Assembly (NCBI GenBank): GCA_963971225.1
Contig: OZ020267.1
Span: 65,500,577 to 65,564,576, forward strand
Source: Melieria omissa
Taxonomy: Eukaryota; Arthropoda; Insecta; Diptera; Ulidiidae
Direction of reading: 5' to 3'
DNA length: 64,000 nucleotides
The notes under the pieces: generated by a model
The model's input: only the letters and a program-made list of their open reading frames with translations
The model's database searches: none
What the model was told of the DNA's origin: nothing
Shown: piece by piece, positions 61,001 through 64,000 of the stretch
Position numbering within the stretch: position 1 is the stretch's first letter
How the letters are laid out: every line of letters begins with the position of its first letter
Position numbers and translations under genes: made by a program

Positions 61001-63325
61001 TCATCCTTTTGAAATGCAATTATATTTGCAATTAATTGAGCAAAGATTGTACTTGGAGTTGGAAGCAGAAAAGCAAAACTGAGTGTTGAGTTTTTTTGAA
61101 CAAAGCCAAAATGAGGAAATGAGTTTAAGTTTGGAAAGTAAGTAAGTACTCAAAGTTTTTAAGCATTTACTTTCAAACGATTGTCATTGTTAGCTGAGTT
61201 TAACCCATTAAAACCTGACCCCAGAAGGGCTTGTGCGATTTCCATAAAATTTTGCACAATCTTAGTAATTGACCTAATCAAGAAAAAAAATCAAGAAAAT
61301 AATTCATACCCCCACCCCCTGAACCAGGAGGGTACGTTGCGCAAACGCAATTTGGGCCTTAGTCACATACAAAACATAAAATTAAAAAAAAAAAAAATTT
61401 TTTTAAACTTATTTTTAAATAGTTTAGCATTACAAAATGCAGCCCACAAAGGGATTTTGATAGGTTTGAAGAATAAGTATTTTTAATTGAATTTCAAAAA
61501 TTCCCCAAAAAAAACCTTTGACTTTGGATCGAAAAAAAGATATGAATATTTAAAAAATTTTGAAATTTCGGTATGGCAGAATCTAAAACGATCAATTCGA
61601 ATCCAATTCTACCCATTTTCAAGTCTTATATCTTTATGAATTACTTAATGTAGCGAAATTCCCAAACGTTGCGCAAACGCAACGCTCAGGGCTTAATGGG
61701 TTAAAATTTCTATGTCTTTGTTAACCCTTTTCTTGTGATATTCGATGTTGACAATATGAAGCCTACAGATTTGTGTGTCTTTTCTTTGGCTTACGTGGTG
61801 TTGTATCTGTTATTTTATAATATTCAGACTCGTCATGTCTATATTTTTTCTAGCTATCAAGTATGGGTTTATTTTGGTATGTAGTCGCTTGTCTTTTGGT
61901 ATGTAGATTCTTCCTCTGATTAACTGCTATTAGGTCTCCTAAGTCATTATCCTATTGGAAGATACCATAGTTTTGCAGTTGGCGACAAATGTCCATTCTG
62001 GTTTCACATTGGTGAAGTAAAGACATACTTAAAGTTGATTACTTTTAACCAAAATAGGTTAATGTTTTTCGGTTTGGTTACTTGATTAGTTTATTTTCTT
62101 TTTGATGACTTTGATGACAAACATTCAAGCAAAACCTTTTTTTTTTTGCTCGCACCGTTAACCACACAAATATAAGCGGTTTTGTGGTACAGTAGCGCAC
62201 ACAGAGGAGTTATGGTTCAAATCCCTTTAAATACAAAAATTACTACTGACAAATATGATTTCAAATGGTACTAAAGTTGGTTCAAAAGTGGTACGCAACG
62301 ACCCCCGCCTTGGCCCCAAATTAAATCATGGGTGCGCCACTGATGCTGTATATCGGTTTTTGTTGTCTTCATCTTTTTAGATCAAAACCAAGCAAATTGA
62401 AAGAGACTTCTTTGGTTGTTGGGCGCAGCAAGAAAGAAAGATCTTGGTTTTTTGTTCTTTTTTTGAAATTGGTTGCATTTAGGTTACTCTTCCAAACTGA
62501 TTCTGGTTAACAAAATTTCTGCCAACTGGCAATGAACCGTGAACGTTCTTCACAGACTAGTGTCTCCTTTTTCTTAGTCGTACTCCTTTGGTGTAGAGTC
62601 TTCTAGGTAGTCTGCACTTTCATGAGTCTTTCCTGTAGTTACCTGCTATCAAGTCTTCTAATCTATCGATCTATCGTTCATCTGTTCTGTTTGAGTTATT
62701 TGTTCGCAGCTCTCAAACTACTTTCGGCGTGAGTCTAGAGCTCGTTTCAGCCTACACATCACAGCTATTCTTTTTCAATTTCTTTAAATTTTCGTCTGTT
62801 ATTTGACATCAAATACAAACTCCTCAAACACATTGGAATTTGGTTTTTGGTTCGCATGTGGCATACAAATTACGCGCTGCTGTCGGAATTGTGTCACCAG
62901 CGGCCATTGTTCCCTCAACCACACCATCACACTTCCGTGCATATTCACTTCATATGCAAATTGTTATGGCTCAACGCAGTTCTACTTACCGCACGTTGGT
63001 CACCGTAATGTTGCTGACACCGTACGCCTGAATGTTGCGGAATAACGCCCGATATCCGTCGGGTCCGCTGCCCAGTACAATGCCGATCTCATCGATCACC
63101 ACCGGTTCAATCTGCGAAATAGCATGTTTTTATTTTTTATTGTTATTGTTGTTGCTTTGCTAAGTATAGAAATTAATCGAGACGAGTGCGTTGCGCAGAT
63201 GCTCACCTCGTAGATGTCAAGTTCAGGTACACCCTGCCGCAGATAATGCACCAATTTATTGCCGCGATCACGTAGACACTCGTTGATGTACTCCTCGTCG
63301 TGCGGACACTGTTGCAGATAATATG
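52096..63325 (-). CDS. Takeout/JHBP-family protein (gene D), 5' end missing
   Basis: Five minus-strand exons fit together in phase: 63325-63207, 63111-62990, 52828-52695, 52500-52348 and 52250-52096 (TAG). They give 227 residues after one codon shared with a missing first exon. The first visible exon has the family pair CPHDEEYINEC (C-x9-C) and LRQGVPELDIYE. The next has IEPVVIDEIGIVLGSGPDGY. The join across the long intron gives TNVRSDLESLQFQL without a break. Later exons encode VKMDFNVKDIQMGVDN and LNLFINSNAQELL, and the protein ends DEWINLN. The LFNG motif of the other copies is here replaced by DNIANGNAVIQ. The intron 52829-62989 (10.2 kb) is full of repeats. The signal-peptide exon is not found between 63326 and 64000 and is probably outside the window. 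Confidence 0.85.
53470..55800. repeat. 21-bp satellite-like array inside gene D intron
   Basis: The core, about 54196-55345, is a head-to-tail array of some 50 units of consensus AAATGTGCTTCAGAAAATATC (21 bp). Decayed units with the same TTCAGAA core extend from about 53470 and to about 55800. A higher-order duplication is visible: the stretch at about 54346-54510 recurs at about 54871-55035 with only small changes, a shift near 527 bp. Because 21 is a multiple of three, all three forward frames stay open for long stretches (up to 175 codons). These frames are by-products and not genes. Confidence 0.93.
55801..57334. other. Intronic DNA of gene D, no second gene seen
   Basis: AT-rich with a moderately GC-rich part at 56.2-57.05 kb bearing CAA repeats. 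Short frames on the minus strand (56626-56945) lack domains. Confidence 0.4.
57335..57465. mobile_element. TTAA-flanked MITE candidate, 131 bp
   Basis: Between TTAA at 57331-57334 and 57466-57469. The tips are CCC and GGG, and the ends (CCCTATCAGGAT; from the right CCCATTATGATTA) are a weak inverted repeat. Confidence 0.45.
57793..59617 (-). mobile_element. Fold-back piggyBac-like element with two 3' ends
   Basis: The element lies between TTAA at 57789-57792 and 59618-59621, with tips CACTAGGATG at both ends. The left arm 57977-58331 and the right arm 59243-59600 are reverse complements at clearly more than 90 percent identity over about 355 bp. The left arm contains the last codons and stop of a piggyBac transposase. 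The right arm is an inverted second copy of that same 3' end. Between the arms (58332-59242) is the C-terminal third of the transposase gene on the minus strand. The left side has about 165 bp of extra sequence between tip and arm that the right side lacks. Short palindromes near the tips pair CTGGGCC with GGCCCA. Confidence 0.85.
58254..59162 (-). pseudogene. piggyBac transposase, C-terminal fragment, frameshifted
   Basis: Read on the minus strand, three frames carry consecutive pieces. The first (59162-58887) has VGTVRPNKRFVPEEF and SYVPKK. The second (to about 58830) has KKNKAVILLSTQHYVSKVD. The third (58819-58499) has YNENKAGVDTMDQM, with the third catalytic aspartate, and NRWPLSMFYNILDIAG. 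A short GT-AG intron (58513-58455) then leads in phase to the cysteine-rich tail (58454-58254). That tail has CAWC, CNSCKNFMC and LCLCHGC, the DNA-binding zinc region of piggyBac transposases. The N-terminal two thirds, with the first two aspartates, are absent, and two frameshifts are present, so it is non-functional. Confidence 0.87.
59622..61203. other. Intronic DNA of gene D, nothing seen
   Basis: AT-rich, with a moderately GC-rich stretch near 59.8-60.05 kb. No supported exon, RNA gene or element. Confidence 0.4.
61204..61700. mobile_element. TTAA-flanked piggyBac-like MITE, 497 bp
   Basis: Between TTAA at 61200-61203 and 61701-61704. The ends read CCCATTAAAACCTGACC and, from the right, CCCATTAAGCCCTGAGC, a good inverted repeat with the CCC tip expected of piggyBac. 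A 14-bp motif, GTTGCGCAAACGCA, occurs twice inside (about 61335 and 61668). It is noncoding. Confidence 0.8.
61705..62189. other. Intronic DNA of gene D, nothing seen
   Basis: AT-rich, without frames or clear repeats. Confidence 0.4.
62190..62342. mobile_element. hAT-like MITE, CAGTGGCG family, copy 5
   Basis: Tips CAGTAGCGCACACAG and GTGCGCCACTG enclose the family core (TTTCAAATGGTACTAAAG). Flanking octamers TTGTGGTA and ATGCTGTA match at 5 of 8 positions, a possible decayed target duplication. Confidence 0.75.
62343..62989. other. 3'-flank of gene D exon 63111-62990 (intron)
   Basis: AT-rich intronic DNA; the splice donor lies at 62989-62988 on the minus strand. Short frames here have no domain. 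Confidence 0.45.
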
Positions 63326-64000
63326 CTGAAAAGTTAAAAAGAAAGCAAATAATAACAATTTTAATAACTGTAAAGAAACATATTGAAGTTGCAATTGGGC
63401 TGAAGTGAGCTGTGGAGGGTTTCGAACTGTGTGTGGGTGCGTCAGCGGCAATTTTAATGCATATTTTACGTCTTTTAGTCGATGCACAGTGAGCTTAGGT
63501 CGTAACAAATTGGTACTTAATATAATTTTGCAATATTGAGAACTTTTTGTATTGGAAACTCTTTCTTTTGAAACAATTTGTTGGGGTTGAGTGATTGGTT
63601 GAGTGACTCAGTTGAGTGAAGTAGCGATTGGATCTCTTTCAGAGACTGTCAAGTTAGATGAAGTCTTGACAGACTGATGCAGGAAAGATGCTTCAAGTCC
63701 GCTAAAGACTTCAGATTTGGTTCTGAACTGAAGTGGCATACTTGCTTGCATACGAAAGAAACATGTTTGGCAACTTTGGCTTTGGCTGATGGGACCAAAC
63801 GTTAAAGCATATCTGTGGCATTTTTCAAAACAACCTAATGGCCAAACTCCATAAAGCGCGTTTCAGGCGTTCGGGGTTTGTCGTGTTATGGCGTTTCTCG
63901 CGTTTTTCGCGTCGCAAATTGTCAAACTCCATAAAGCGCGTTTCACGCGTCAGCTTGTTCTTCTTACGCCAGCTGATGCTAATTTTTCATTGGCAAACTG
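63326..64000. other. Upstream intron of gene D with a two-copy repeat
   Basis: No signal-peptide exon in correct phase could be found. The motif CAAACTCCATAAAGCGCGTT occurs at 63843 and again at 63923 (80-bp spacing), each followed by TTCA(G/C)GCGT. Confidence 0.5.

Noticed and set aside
63326..64000. Search for the signal-peptide exon of gene D
   Set aside because: No minus-strand ATG with a hydrophobic stretch ending at a donor in the required phase was found, so none is annotated.

Overview
This is a window of dipteran genomic DNA, most likely from a true fruit fly (Tephritidae) or a close relative. The reasons are GT-AG introns of about 55-100 bp beside very long ones, a GATA factor that reads as pannier (pnr), an IKK-type kinase that reads as ird5 in the same neighbourhood (from memory, as in Drosophila 89B), several takeout/juvenile-hormone-binding-protein (JHBP) genes, and dense small DNA transposons in AT-rich intergenic DNA. 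The species cannot be named from this sequence alone.

Layout. Positions 1-15.7 kb hold no convincing gene. They carry two dead Tc1/mariner elements (1510-2435; 2624-3925), a TTAA-flanked element (5336-6050), several degenerate tandem repeats, and GC-richer blocks that may be regulatory DNA of pnr. A candidate pnr promoter and tiny first coding exon lies at about 15.78-16.11 kb, followed by a 9.6-kb intron. The main pnr exons are 25709-26278, 26367-26601 and 26668-27602 on the + strand, with two GATA zinc fingers. After about 5 kb of intergenic DNA comes takeout-like gene A (+, 32999-36633). Its first intron contains a three-level nest of transposons. Gene A converges on takeout-like gene B (-, 37220-38129). 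Next is the six-exon kinase ird5 (-, 38977-44618), then takeout-like gene C (-, 46154-47106). Takeout-like gene D (-, 52096 to at least 63325) is split by a 10.2-kb intron. That intron holds a 21-bp satellite-like array (54.2-55.3 kb), a fold-back piggyBac derivative (57793-59617) and other small elements. The signal-peptide exon of gene D is not visible and probably lies beyond position 64000.

How the genes relate. The four takeout/JHBP proteins are predicted carriers of hydrophobic ligands; all share a C-x9-C pair near the N-terminus, and secretion signals are visible in A, B and C. ird5 is a cytoplasmic immune kinase of the Imd/Relish pathway, and pnr is a nuclear transcription factor for dorsal and cardiac patterning. 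Nothing in the sequence suggests a shared operon-like function; the block looks like conserved microsynteny. The most unusual content is mobile: at least nine elements are bordered by TTAA (the piggyBac target), one of them a fold-back with two 3' ends, and a Harbinger-like MITE is inserted in reverse orientation inside another copy of itself.
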